The position numbers and the translations under genes were made by a program. From Batkoa obscura (lineage: Eukaryota > Entomophthoromycota > Entomophthoromycetes > Entomophthorales > Batkoaceae), in the NCBI GenBank assembly GCA_030770535.1, contig JASVEC010000004.1:1240001-1304000 (forward strand): DNA of 64,000 nt, given 5' to 3'. The stretch's first letter is position 1. Every line of letters begins with the position of its first letter. Positions 35,515-47,355 of the stretch are shown one piece after another. The notes beneath the pieces were generated by a model, which was given only the letters and a program-made list of their open reading frames with translations, had not been told where the DNA came from and did no database searches.

Positions 35515-36160
35515 ATGGCGAGTATTATTAGAAATATTAAATTTGGTTTAAGCTTATTAAAGAGAAGTGCCCAACCAAACAACCCACTTATATCAAGCTG
35601 CAGAGCCTACTCTGTAAAAAAGGAAAAGTATGAAGATGAGCCTATGCTACCAGCAGATTATCCACATTTACCATTAAACAACTTTCAACAAAGAAATCCA
35701 TGGATCTATGACGATCAACAAGACCGTCGTAACTTTGGTGAACCTGTAAGAAATAGAATTATATGATTTGATATCTTTGACTTAAGTCTTTTCTTTTATA
35801 TTTTCATTAGCTTAATCAACAAGATGAAATTTTAACCGTATGGGGTCCTGATCAGTATGAATTACCAGCTGGTAGAGCTTTATTTGAATTAGCTTGCGTT
35901 GGTGGATTTATTGCTACCGCTGCTTACTTTTATTCATTTGTTGCACCAGAATCACCAGCCGTAAGTTTAATAAAATCAATTGACAAATATTAAATAATCT
36001 AGGTACCACGCTCATATCCATTTAATGGACTTCGCGAAGAACTTGGGAATGATGCTAACTCTAAAACAAACACTCGTCCAACTGTAAGAATTCAAGATAT
36101 TTTATTTGTTTTTATTAACGAATTATTTAACAGGTCAACTCACCTGCGGAAGACGAATAA
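35515..36160 (+). CDS. NDUFB8: NADH dehydrogenase (complex I) subunit NDUFB8/ASHI
   Basis: Accessory subunit of the membrane arm of mitochondrial complex I. Four exons (35515-35745, 35811-35960, 36003-36083, 36134-36160) give 162 residues. The N-terminus MASIIRNIKFGLSLLKRSAQ is a basic amphipathic mitochondrial presequence. Matches to the family: LPADYPHLPLNN, NPWIYDDQQDRRNFGEP, EILTVWGPDQYELP, one membrane segment (FELACVGGFIATAAYFYSFV), then APESPAVPRSYPFNGLREEL, which is close to the animal C-terminal motif. All exon junctions are in phase 0. It shows the organism has complex I and hence aerobic mitochondria. Confidence 0.9.
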
Positions 36161-36680
36161 ATTTAACAATAATAAACTTTTTAATGGATACGTTAGTTAA
36201 TCCAATTATCTATCCTATTACTAGCTATATTAGAACTGTCAGTTTTTGAAATGAAGAGGTGTTAATTTTGAAACTAAGGAATTAAAATTATAAATGTTTT
36301 AGTAAGTTTAAAATATTAAAATACTAGCTATAATAGAAACAGATTATCAGAAATTTTACTTATTATAATCATTCTCAAATACACCTAACATCTTAGTATA
36401 AACCAATAGTTAAGCTATTAGTAAAGCAGGCATATAAAAATTATTATACAACTTTTAAAAAATAACTTTACATTAGAACTGTTGACATGTCATGTTTTAG
36501 TTATATTTTTTACATAAAATCTATATACACCATAAATATATGTAGTAAAGTCCTACTCCATTAATTGAGGTTTAAATTAAATGCCTTAATAAACTTGAAA
36601 AAATCTGAATGAAATTTAATTGGTTGGATAATTAATAAAACTTAGAACCAGGTGATAACGAAAGCTATTTTATTAAATTA
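36161..36680. other. short intergenic
   Basis: 0.5 kb between NDUFB8 and PEX4, both rightward. No feature recognised beyond A+T-rich sequence. Confidence 0.6.
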
Positions 36681-37322
36681 ATGAGTACGCTACACAAAAG
36701 ACTAATTAAGGAATTTCGAGGGATTCAACGACATAAAAATGAAGAGATTGAAGTAATAGAACCCCTAGATATAGAGGATTTGATGAATTGGATCGCTATT
36801 ATTAAAGGCCCAAAAGATAGTCCATACCAAGGTAAGAAAAGAATTTAATGATGCAAGCTGATCATTCTGATTTAAATTGTTAGACGGTTTGTTTAAGCTG
36901 AGTATAACTATACCATCTCAATACCCTATGGCACCACCAAAATTTGAATTTTTGACAAAAATATGTCACCCTAATATACACTTTAAGGTAGCAATTTATA
37001 ACCACAATAATTTTAGATAACAGTCTAATTTTTTTAGACAGGTGAAATATGTTTAGATATATTAAAAAACAGTTGGAGCCCAGCATGGACATTACAAACG
37101 ATATGCACAGCTATCTCTCTATTATTGGTGAACCCAGAGCCTTCTTCCCCACTAAATTGTGACGCTGGTAAATAGTTTTAGTTATTAGCTATATAGCTTA
37201 GTTTTAACTTTTAATTAGCCAACTTACTGAGAGATAATGATATATTGGGTTACACTTCGTTAGTTAGGATGTATACTGAGCTATATGCGATGGATGATAA
37301 TAAGAAAAACAACCAAGGATAA
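36681..37322 (+). CDS. PEX4: peroxisomal ubiquitin-conjugating enzyme E2 (PEX4)
   Basis: E2 that mono-ubiquitinates PEX5 on its conserved Cys for receptor recycling at the peroxisome. Four exons (36681-36831, 36884-36987, 37038-37167, 37219-37322), 162 residues. UBC fold: [18 protein letters not shown] (HPN motif), active-site Cys90 in [19 protein letters not shown], and the PEX4/UBE2-type end [20 protein letters not shown] with [11 protein letters not shown]. The Leu-Asn-Cys-Asp-Ala-Ala-Asn-Leu stretch separates PEX4 from most other E2s. In PEX4 a membrane partner (PEX22) is usual; none is visible here. Convergent with the SET-domain gene (109 bp apart). Confidence 0.9.
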
Positions 37323-37431
37323 GCCACAAAGTTTCAGTTTAATTTAACATAATAGTATAATAGCAAAAAAATAAAAATAATTGAAAAGAATCTGTATTTG
37401 TAAATGAAATGAAATTAATTTTAAATATTAT

Positions 37432-39577
37432 TTAATAAAGATGAACAATCCCACGGCAGTTAGAACTCCTACAATAACAAGGGTATTTGCTTTTAAGAAT
37501 TTCTTTGTTGGCACTTTCTGTATGTGGTTCTACCCCAAACGAGTAGTCAAAGCATACTTCTTCATCGCGATAGATATCCCTAATAGAAAAAAAAGCTAAT
37601 CTATGAAGTGAAATATTTTGATTATCAATAAGTACTGGGATAACTGCAATGTTTGGATCACATGAGTGATTGAAGAAGTGGGACAAATTACCATACTTAA
37701 AAGCATCAATGACGTATTCGCAATCTCCAGTAGGTCCATTAGAGAAATCCAAATCAAAAAGATAAGTCAATCCTCTGCTATCATACTTCTTTCCTCTTTC
37801 TTCCGCCACTTCATCAGTAATAACTTCCCCAACATATTCCTCAACAAACCTACCTTCTGGTATAAAATCCAATGCTTTTATCCCCCATCCCTTGTTTTTT
37901 GTTTTAAACACTTGTAACCTCACTGTCCTACCCTTTTGTACCACCCTAAACTGACAATCTTTAGAACAAGCGCATCGACTGTTACATTCGTAAATACCCT
38001 CGTTGAGTGCAGCCTGTATTATTCCTTTTTTATCATACGGTATACCTTCATTTAAAAGTACACATGCGCAATTACCGCTTTCTCCACAATTCCCTTTACA
38101 ATCACAAGATAGCTCACTCTGCACAACTACCCCTTTGGGGTATATGTTTTTATCTATGTATGTAAAATCCTTTGGTGGTCCCTCATCATCAATAGTATTA
38201 ACGACTGAAATAGCAGGGCCGGAATCTTTACTTACAAGTTCGTAAAACTTAGCAATGTTGGAGGGCAAAATCACTGTTCCTTTTATATTCAATTTGTTTT
38301 TCTATACTATTGATTCAAATGCTATACTAATGAGTATATTAATTACCTTATTCTGTTTCATGTATTCTGTTTCATCTTCCCCGATACGATTAAAAAATAA
38401 ATGTTCGATGGAACTTTCAAAAGCCTGGATACTCTCTTCACAACTTAAGTTCTTTTTTGGCTCCCATGTATCATCATTTGGTGAATAACCTTTCCAGCGT
38501 ACTAAATATTCGATTCTATTCTTTGAAAAAGTTAATTTTATGATTTGAATAGCTTTATCACCCTACATTATTTTTCCTTCTACCTAATATAAAGTCCACC
38601 TATCAACGTTAACTAGACTTAATTGATGTTTTAGATTTTAATTACAAAGCTACCTCATATTCTTCTTGTACTTCTTGTACTTCTTGTACTTGTTTTATTT
38701 TCTTCGCTTTTTTTACTTCCTTCACTTCCTTCACCCCCTTTTTCTTTTTGTTCTTTACTATCAAATCGTTATTTAAAGCTGAATCCCTCTTTATGGTTTC
38801 TTTGATTTCCTCTATTCTTTTAAAATAATTCATGATATAGTTAACTCGTAACTATAATAAATTAGTCAATAAAAGTATATATGAGATTTATATGTTTATC
38901 TACTTTGTTTTTTGGTTTTCTACTTGTTACTTTTATTTCGGTTGGTTTTATAGTTTCCTAGAAAGATTTAGTACTATTATGTTAATGAAGGATATAAATT
39001 ACTTTTTCTTGAACAAATTTTCCTTCTCCTTTGTAATTTATATAATTTTTCATTAATTCTGCTTCTTTATTTGATTCAACCTCAGTTTTATTACCTAGCA
39101 TATTGAAATTATTATCTTTAGATATATCCAAACATCTTTCTATTTTTGCACCTTATTTCAAGCTATGTTAGTACTTAATATAAGCTTACCATTTGTAACT
39201 GGGATGAAATCAGTGTCCTCATTTTTATTAAATAAGACATCCCTTTTAATTGTACTTTCAATCACTTTTTTGACATCGGAACTATTATTTCCAATTGGGA
39301 TGACATTAGTATCCTTATTTCTGCTAAATAAGACATCTTCTTTAATTATATTTTCAATAGTCTTTTTAGCATCTGAATTGTGATTTGTGTTCCCACTTTT
39401 ATTAAATAATGTGTCTTCTCTAATTATATTTTCAATCAATTTTTTAACATCTGATCCATTATTTGTAGCTGGAATGGCACTAGCATTCTGATTTTTGTTA
39501 AATAAAACATCTTCTTTTATGATATTTTTAATCAATTGTTTGACATGCAATCTATTACTGCTATTGTTGTCGCCCAT
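37432..39577 (-). CDS. chromodomain-SET histone H3K9 methyltransferase (SUV39/Clr4 type) with inferred repeat N-terminus
   Basis: Heterochromatin-forming H3K9 methyltransferase. The last exon (37432-38301) has pre-SET (SCDCKGNCGESGNCAC and ECNSRCACSKDCQFRVVQKG), SET (GWGIKALDFIPEGRFVEEYV, NLSHFFNHSCDPN, CFDYSFG) and post-SET CYCRSSNCRG. The exon at 38347-38562 encodes most of a chromodomain (IEYLVRWKGYSPNDDTWEP). Further upstream exons join in frame: 38654-38851, 38904-38957, 39003-39151, 39190-39577, for 624 residues in all. The first exon has four units of about 32 residues of the type SDVKKLIENIIKEDVLFNKN; a weak fifth (IEEIKETIKRDSALNNDL) lies in exon 4. The core from 38833 down is secure; the three first exons are inferred from splice signals, one with a TACTAAC box. 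The start at 39577 could instead belong to a separate small gene. Confidence 0.78.
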
Positions 39578-39925
39578 CTAATTAAAAAATGTAATCTAAG
39601 CTAATAAACAATTTTAATTAGGTTTTTATGTAGCTTTTTAAACTCACCTCGAAAAACTTACTACGTTAAGCCAATGTAACACAAAGACCTAAATATTTTT
39701 AATGATGACCTATAATATAAATGTAAGATATTATTTTAATTAATGTATTCTATAACACTATATGTAGATTTTGTATTTGATATTGATTGCATAATAAAGA
39801 CAAAGTTAATAAATCCAGAAGTCTCAAGGAAAGTCAATATCAGCAAAAAAATGTAAATTTATTTAAATTTTTCAATAAAAAGATACTTTAAACTTTAAAG
39901 TGAAATAATGGATATGACCACCTCT

Positions 39926-42138
39926 TTAAGTTTCAAGTGGCTCTTCAGGCGCAACATAATGTTGATATAAAATAGGCAACTAAAATAATATATTAAAATA
40001 CAGAAATATTAAACACATGTGAAGCTTACCAAAGCCAAACTAAAAGGTCCTAAAAGTACTCTAAACAACGAGTAAATAAAAAGACATATATAAATAAAAT
40101 ATATCTTACCCTTTAAGTCCAAATATCATAAACCCTAAGAACATAGCCAAAGTGGTAGCAAACGTTGACAACTTAGGAATATGCTTATAAAAATGAGGAT
40201 CAGCCCAAGAAGTGGCAAAATACTGAGTCAAAAATAATAAAATGGGTGAATAGGTTTTCCCCATCACCCAATACATATAAGCACATGGAGTAATTGCTGC
40301 AAAATGGGGACCACCTAAAGGAATAACTGCCAAAACAAAGGCAATAAAACTAAAATAATAAGGATGAGGGGCACTGAACAGATGAAAGGTAACTATTGCT
40401 AATAAAAGATGATATAAACCCATTTGAAACGTGGTTAACCATAAACCTTGGATCACTTTAACAACATCTTTTTCAAATGGTTGATATACGTGGAGATTAA
40501 ATGGGGTAGATGTTATTCTGTAAAAGACTTTTCTTATTGGTTGATAAGGCTCTTCTTTTCTACCAACTAAATAGCTAAGAGTAGTAATATAGACAATCAA
40601 TTGGAAAAGTAAATCAAATAGTTTAAGGAATGCGCCTAAAGATAAGCCCCCTACTTTTCCTACCAAAAGAGTAGCGATTGGGCCAAATGATATACCAGCA
40701 AGGCTAGATGATTCAGATAGTGAATGAAGGTTAAATTTTTCAACTAAAAATGCTCCTAAATTTTTAGCTTCCTCTACAAGTTGAGTTAATGAAGACATGT
40801 TTGACAAACTTCGAATAGAAACATGATAGTTGTTTAAAGTCGCATTATAAAGATTAGGAGCCAAACCTTCCAATTTTGACCAAAATTCATCAGAATGAAA
40901 GTATTCAGATAAGTGAGTGATGTTTACATCGGTATAATTATTACTTTGAAACCAGTTATCAACATTATCTTTAACGCTTTGTTGGTAGCTGTTGAGTTCT
41001 GGATATTCTGATATTAATCTTCCACTTAAGTCTTTAGTTTCATGATAAACAAATTTACTTCCCTTTTCTATTAAGATTTTAGTACTATGACTAAATTCTC
41101 CTATAGTAAGTAGTAATAGTTTTGTAATTAAATAAATTAATCCAAAGGTGATTGAAAGTACCAAAAAGGAAGTAAGGGTATCCGTTAAACCATTATTAAT
41201 AGTATTGCATAAAACATTATTGATTTTTTTCATTATAGTAATTCCAAGACTTGACCCAGTGTTCAGAATATTTTGTAACTTTGGTGATGCAGTATTTAAT
41301 TGCCTACTAAACTTATAGGTTAAAAATAGTATGATTGATATTACAGTAAATGATAAAGAATAATGAAATAAGAAATTAAACGAATAAAAAATAGTTGTTG
41401 CACGAACAATTTGGACTATATAAAACCAATCTGTAGTAGCTAAGCTAGAGCAAAAATTGTCAAGTCCATTTGTTTGAAATCTCAAGTCTAACATTTCTTC
41501 GTCTTTGCTTTCCTCTAAAGCTCCGTTACTTGTCTCACCATTCATTTCTACTTCTTCTTTTTTAATCTCACTTTTTTTAATGCTTGGGTCTAAATAATCG
41601 AGCCCTAAATAAAAAGAAAGATTTGAAAGGAATAAATTGGTAGTATATTCTCCTAGTATGATCTTAAAAGAGTTAGATATAAATTATAATTAAAAAGTTT
41701 TACTTGACTGAATCCTTTAACAACGCAAAGTAAAATAAATGAAAAGGTAGAGTTTTTCGCTCTTCCCTCTAACTCTGATTTGAAATAATCTTCCAATCTT
41801 GTTCTTATGCTATGCTAAAAAATAGTATTATTTATAATAGTACACTGCTTATTATCTTCTTACCAAGGGTATAGCCATAAGAAATGCTAAAAAAATAGAA
41901 GTTAAATAGGGTTGGAACCTAAATTATAAATTGAATCATTATTTTAATCAACATTAATAAATAATGAATTAACTTACAACCACATATTTGAAACTAATAA
42001 TACTAGACCAGCGCATGACAATAGGACGCCGTTTAAAGAAATTGAATTCATAAATTTACTATCATTGGTAGGTAATGGGCCTACTTTTCCATCAAACTCA
42101 GATATTACTTGAGCCATTTCGTAATTAGGATTTGACAT
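39926..42138 (-). CDS. TMEM245-like multi-pass membrane protein (AI-2E transporter superfamily fold)
   Basis: Putative membrane permease-like protein. Reading leftward from MSNPNYEMAQVISEFDG at 42138, several short exons lead into a 479-residue exon (40106-41545) and two short last exons ending YVAPEEPLET. Many hydrophobic segments are visible, including SFTVISIILFLTYKF, TSFLVLSITFGLIYLITKLL, FQLIVYITTLSYLVG, MGLYHLLLAIVTFHLF and YYFSFIAFVLAVIPLGGPHF. The C-terminal block VIPLGGPHFAAITPCAYMYW followed by MGKTYSPILLFLTQYFATSW, ADPHFYKHIPKLS and FGLKGVLLGPFSLAL is the AI-2E/TMEM245 signature: pore loop, glycine-rich re-entrant end. Function and substrate of eukaryotic members are unknown. The large loop between the first and last helices has N-glycosylation sites. 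Confidence 0.68.
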
Positions 42139-43020
42139 TGTAAAAAAAATAAATAGTTGAAATCGTTTTCAAATTATGACGTACAATTTATTCAAATTTT
42201 TTAATCTCAAGCCTCATATATTTTTCCCCCTTAATCGTACAATTTTCAACTTTATTTAAATAAAAAGTAGTAATTATATCATTTTATCTATTAATAGTTA
42301 TTTAATAGGCGATTATGTGGGGGTAATAGAAATTTTAATTATTTAAAAATTGCTCAATACTATTGTAAGTTTAATTTATTCAACCACCTCCCGTTGATAA
42401 AGCCAAAAAAAGTTAATATTATGTGTAGAAATAAGGATTTTTTGATCTTAGTTATTTTTGATTTAACATTTTTATAATATAATGTTAAAAACTATTACTA
42501 TTGAAAAGTTTAAATTATCATTAGAACTATGCAATACAATTTGATCACTGAAAAAATGCCAATAATCCTCCTTGTTAGTTATAATTTAAAAAAAGATTTT
42601 CAAACTACCTTTCACCCAACCTACTAATTTCTATATTATTTAAACGTGCTCTTATAAGTATTTATGTTTTCGTATATTGCAATTATATAAGCTAGTTAGT
42701 CATTATTTTGTAAGCACTTTTATTGTTTAAAAAAACCCTATTTACCTTAAATTCTAGCTATGTTCATATTGACTATTAAATAAGAATTATGACTGTTTCG
42801 CTCATAATTGTAGTTTGTATAGGAAAAAGCATGTTTTAGTAATCATAGTTTGTTGAGTTTTAGTAAACAGATTAAATGAATGTAAAATTTAAACAAAATT
42901 GCTTCTCATTTCGTTAATAATATAATAAAATGATATCCTTTCAATTTAGCTACCTGCTTATTATTTTGTTAAAGAAATTTTGAGGTAGTAGACCTTAAGA
43001 AATTACTTGAGTTACGCTTT
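42139..43020. other. intergenic
   Basis: About 0.9 kb before the F-box relic cluster. A+T-rich, no feature recognised. Confidence 0.55.
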
Positions 43021-44290
43021 ATAAATAAATATTTATTCAAAATTGTGAGCGAGATAATAAAATATAACACTATGTATTTGGTATCAACTATGTTAAGTAT
43101 AAAGCTCACCAAAACAAGTTTACAATAGAAAATAGATTAATAGTCAAAAGTCTAGAATTAAACAGAGGTGACATTGAATAGTTAAGTTACTATTCTAATA
43201 TAGGATTTATTGAATTTGGGGAATATAATGAGGCTCTTGATGTCAAGCTATTATACCTAAAAAAATAGTTTTAATATCTGAGGTAAATATCATTAGATTA
43301 TTAAAATTATTTAGCAACTATTTAAATCAAATAGAAGTAGTTGAACTAAACGACTATACTAGAGATAATGGAAGTATTGATGATGTAATTAAATACTTGA
43401 ATTATGATATGATATGATAAAATCATTTAAATTACGTTATCATTGCACTTTAAGTCTCAACAGATTGGATATTATTATCAAAACAAAGTTCAAAATTTTA
43501 AAGGTACTATATTTAAATACAGTGTCATTGTTATTTCCATTAAAATTAATCCTAATATAAATTTTAATACACACCTAAAGCTAAAAATTCAGGGATCCTT
43601 TAATCATAATCTTAACGTTGGTAGTATTAGTAATTTGGAAAGATTACAAAAGACAAAATTAGTCATAACTCTAGTACTGAACTAAGCGAAAATACTAAAA
43701 ATAATATTAAATCAATTGAAAGTAACAACATTATTATAGCAAATTATTTTCTGCCCAGAAGACTTAAAAAGTTTCAGCCTAACAAGATTTTTTAATTTAA
43801 AGCAGTTGGTAAGTAATAATTTTACATTAAAGTTATTAAACATATACTATTGATTACCAACTATTCAATATATTTACATTGATTATTTGTATTTTAATGC
43901 AAGAAAAGTAATTTGGGATTTTGTTATAGAAGAGAATGTTACATTTTATTTTGAAGACCAAAAAGTAGTCGCTCTAAAAAACGATAATACTTATAGAATG
44001 GAATAGAAACAACTTTTTAAAAACAAGAAAACTACATATAAATGTGACTCTATAAGACAAATTATTATCTATTGTACATATGATATTCATTTTTCTGATT
44101 TCCTCATTTTCTCATCTCATTTTCCAAAAGCTAAATTAATTAAATTTCACTTATCTCATTTAAAGTGGAAGCAATTAAATTTTGAGTATACACTTATTAC
44201 CTCTTTATCAATTTTTGGTTTTGGACCCTGTATCGAGCCAAGAGTTTATAAAGCGTTAAAAAAGATTACGATGTTAGATTTGATCATATT
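43021..44290 (+). pseudogene. F-box/LRR-like gene relic 1
   Basis: Related to the relics at about 44960 and 47356 by recurring segments: KYN-MY-V near 43065, an IEVVE-type leucine-rich strand at about 43330, an N-V-F/L-N-LKI-G- stretch at about 43550-43620, and a shared 3' end (GPCIEPRVYKALKKITMLDL-like, 44226-44283). Several stop codons and frame changes interrupt it, so it is not expressed as one protein. The N-terminal F-box part is not recognisable. No substrate or role can be given. Confidence 0.55.
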
Positions 44291-44333
44291 ATATTCAATA
44301 AGCTGCAATAAGGATATGCAGCTTATTGAATAT
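44291..44333. other. perfect 17-bp inverted repeat (hairpin)
   Basis: ATATTCAATAAGCTGCA, a 9-base loop, then its exact reverse complement. Lies right at the 3' end of F-box relic 1. Confidence 0.85.
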
Positions 44334-44959
44334 TAGCTTTTATATTGTCCTATTAAACTTATTTAATTACAGTATATTAGTTGTTTAACTTTTTGGACGT
44401 TATGAATGATCAAACTTTAATCGGGGCTAGTATTTTTGATAGTGTGTTAGCTTTTAGTCCTTCCTCCCTAGCCTAATCTACACCTCATCTCTGATCTACT
44501 ACTTTCTCGCATTTCTATTTTATTTTAAATAAATCAAGTCGTCTATACAGATTTACAATTAAGAAAACAAAAATATAAAGCTTATAAGCGTTTATAAAGG
44601 TAAAGTAAAATTTTATATTAAATAAAAATGAATGAGACTATTTTCAAAATTAACAACGCGATAGTTTTTTTATACTTTAAAGTAATAAAAATTCAATGAA
44701 TATTAACAAAAAAGTAATAGTTTAGTGTATGTTATAATTACAAGAACACGAAATAGCTAACTTTACTAAATTTATATAATTTCGAATAGAGCATTAGGCG
44801 TTATATTACAAAAGATTTCCACGTTATAATGAATTTTTATTATCATTGATAATAACACTTTTGTATTATGCATTAGATATTGTGTCATGATAAGCTTTTT
44901 CACATAAATTGTAACCTTTTCTTCGGTTTTAAAAATTTTAAAATAAATTAAAATCTGAG

Positions 44960-46100
44960 CTTATTTAATATAGTGGGCGGAGTAATTAAATATAATCTTA
45001 TGTATTCAAGGTATGATGTTATATTTACCCCTACTGAATTTAGAATATTACCAAAACTTTATAGATGAAAACGGACTATTAATGAGGCATTTATATTTAG
45101 ACAAAAAGAGTATTAGACTAATAAGCTCTTGTCAAAATATAGAATCTACAAGGTTTACTGAGAATGCAAGAGATCCTAATATCAGTATTCTTGATGTCAA
45201 GCTACCAAGATTAAAAAAGTCATCTTACCTTCTTACATAAATGAAGTTGTATTATTGAAATATCCAACAAACATTTAAGCCAAATTGAAGTACTTAATAT
45301 ATGTCATTATGGATTTGATTACGGAAATTTTAAGGATATAATCAAATATTTCAATTATAATACATTGAGTCATTTAAACTGTACTATAAGAATTATTTAA
45401 GCACTGATGGATTAAATATTATTAAATCAAATTTTACTAAATTAAGGATACTACATTTGGAGTTTGATAGAGATACTACTACCCCTACGGAAACCAATCC
45501 CAGTGTAGATTTCAATTCTCACTTAAAATTGGATAACAACATTGAGTTAATTGAGGACAACAATACTATTATAGCAAATTAGCTTTATATTAACAGTTTA
45601 TTATTTTGTAACTTAACAGTATTAATCAGATTAAAGGAATTGTATATTGAAAAATTATCACCAAAGCTGCCCAATATACTTTGTTTATTACCAAGTATCC
45701 AATATATTTATATTGAACAATTATCGATTACCCTTGATTATTTTGATGATGTAATTGTATTTGAAGAGGATGATGAAGTTGATGAAGTAAATACTATTGG
45801 TGAACTTGAATAATATAAAAATCTAAACAACATAAACGTTCCATATAAAGGGGGATCTATAAGCCAAAATAGTATCGATTATGTAGCTGTTCATCTTCCC
45901 GAATTTCTCTTATTTTTATCTCTTTTTCCCAACGTCGAAGTAGTAAAAGTGCTAAACATTAAGTTATTTTGGAACAAACCAAACGTTGAATATAGACGTA
46001 CTTCTCCTTTACTCTTTGCTACTTGTCAATCATCCACTATAGAACCAAAGATTTGTAAAGCATTAGAAGAAATGCAGATGTTAAATTGGATTATGCTATA
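44960..46100 (+). pseudogene. F-box/LRR-like gene relic 2
   Basis: Second member of the tandem set. An open stretch at 45013-45240 reads LLPLLNLEYYQNFIDENGLL and ISILDVKLPRLKKSSYLL; later segments include LRILHLEFDRD, LPSIQYIYIEQLSITLDYF and a 3' end EPKICKALEEMQMLNWIML. The parts lie in different frames with in-frame stops, so the gene is decayed. Order and spacing of segments match relics 1 and 3, so the three arose by tandem duplication. Confidence 0.6.
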
Positions 46101-47355
46101 AACTATAAAGCTAAAATAAAATCTGATTAAAAGTGTAATATTTTTTACTTTGATCTTTTTCGTTTATTTCAAAGGTTTTATCAAATATACTTTTATTTTA
46201 GACTTCGCATTTATGCAATAACAAAGGCAGCTTTTATTAAATATCAATGTAAATACCAATTTCAATGTTGATAATCTTATAAAAAAACAAATCAGATATG
46301 CTAAATTTATAAAGTTTTAGAAAAATACTAGCGATTATTTTATGAATAACTTCTATTTATAAAACAATATAATTTAACATCCAAGTTTTACTTGTTACTA
46401 TTAACTACCAAATATCAAATACATTGATCTTTCCTTCAAATCGGCATCCACTTTCAGCATTTAATAAATTTTATGAAAACAGATTATTACATAGGTGTGT
46501 ATTAAATAAGTTTATAATATAGTCTTGTTTACTTTTCCTTGTGTTCAAGTTTCAATTTAATTTACTGGTATTTGAGCAATGCACTCTTACCATTCAAAGC
46601 TATCCACTGGTAATCTGCTAGTACTCTGACCAACTGCTACTCCTCTACTATACGTTTGGATAAACTTAAATAAAGCAGCGTCGATATCTAGTATTTGCAG
46701 CTTTTGTTATTAAAATTCGTATCTTTTAAATTATAATATGGGGATGTATTTTTGTGTTTAAGAATTTTACTAGCAATATTTCTACTCAAATAGTGCTTAA
46801 AAAATGGAAAAAATAATGAAGCTAAAACACCCCCATATACTTTGGTACTTAGTAATTTTACTGCTCTTTCTTTTAGGCTCCTTTTTTTAGCATATCCTTT
46901 TCTCTCTTGCTATTTTAATATTTAGTGAAGGATTTGTTTATTTGGAATAAGATAGGTTCGGATGAATAAAGAGGGAATAAGAAACAATATAAAAAAGCCA
47001 TGTGGCAAAGACTCTTGATTAAGAAAATAAAGGTAATAAAGGTAAAAATGCATCAGAAGGAACAAATACCTTTAATATCGTAAAAGCTAAGATCTATTTC
47101 TATCAGCACCGCCTAATATCAATTTCATGGGAAAAGCTTGGATATTGTTTCTAATGAGCTCACGAGCTACAACAAAGTATCTCTTATTTAGGGGTTTCCT
47201 TCTTGTTTTCTCATTGTTTTTAAAAATGAAACATTTAGGGATTTGAGCTACTGATTTTTTAAAGCTTCAGTAAACTTAGTTAAATAAATCAAAAAATTTA
47301 CGATACAAAGTATAAAAAGCCAAAATTTCCTTTTTTCAACAAATTTTATTTTAAA
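46100..47355. other. intergenic, one MITE
   Basis: 1.25 kb between relics 2 and 3. The MITE at 46737-46837 is the only feature seen. Confidence 0.55.
46737..46837 (+). mobile_element. MITE family 1, copy 10
   Basis: TA-TGGGGATGTATTTTTGTG ... GCTAAAACACCCCCA-TA. The arm before the right end has lost a few A bases relative to other copies. Confidence 0.87.

Noticed and set aside
38642-38833. Separate small lysine-rich gene (63 residues)
   Set aside because: Its frame runs in phase into the chromodomain exon on one side and upstream exons on the other, so it is better read as an internal exon of the methyltransferase.
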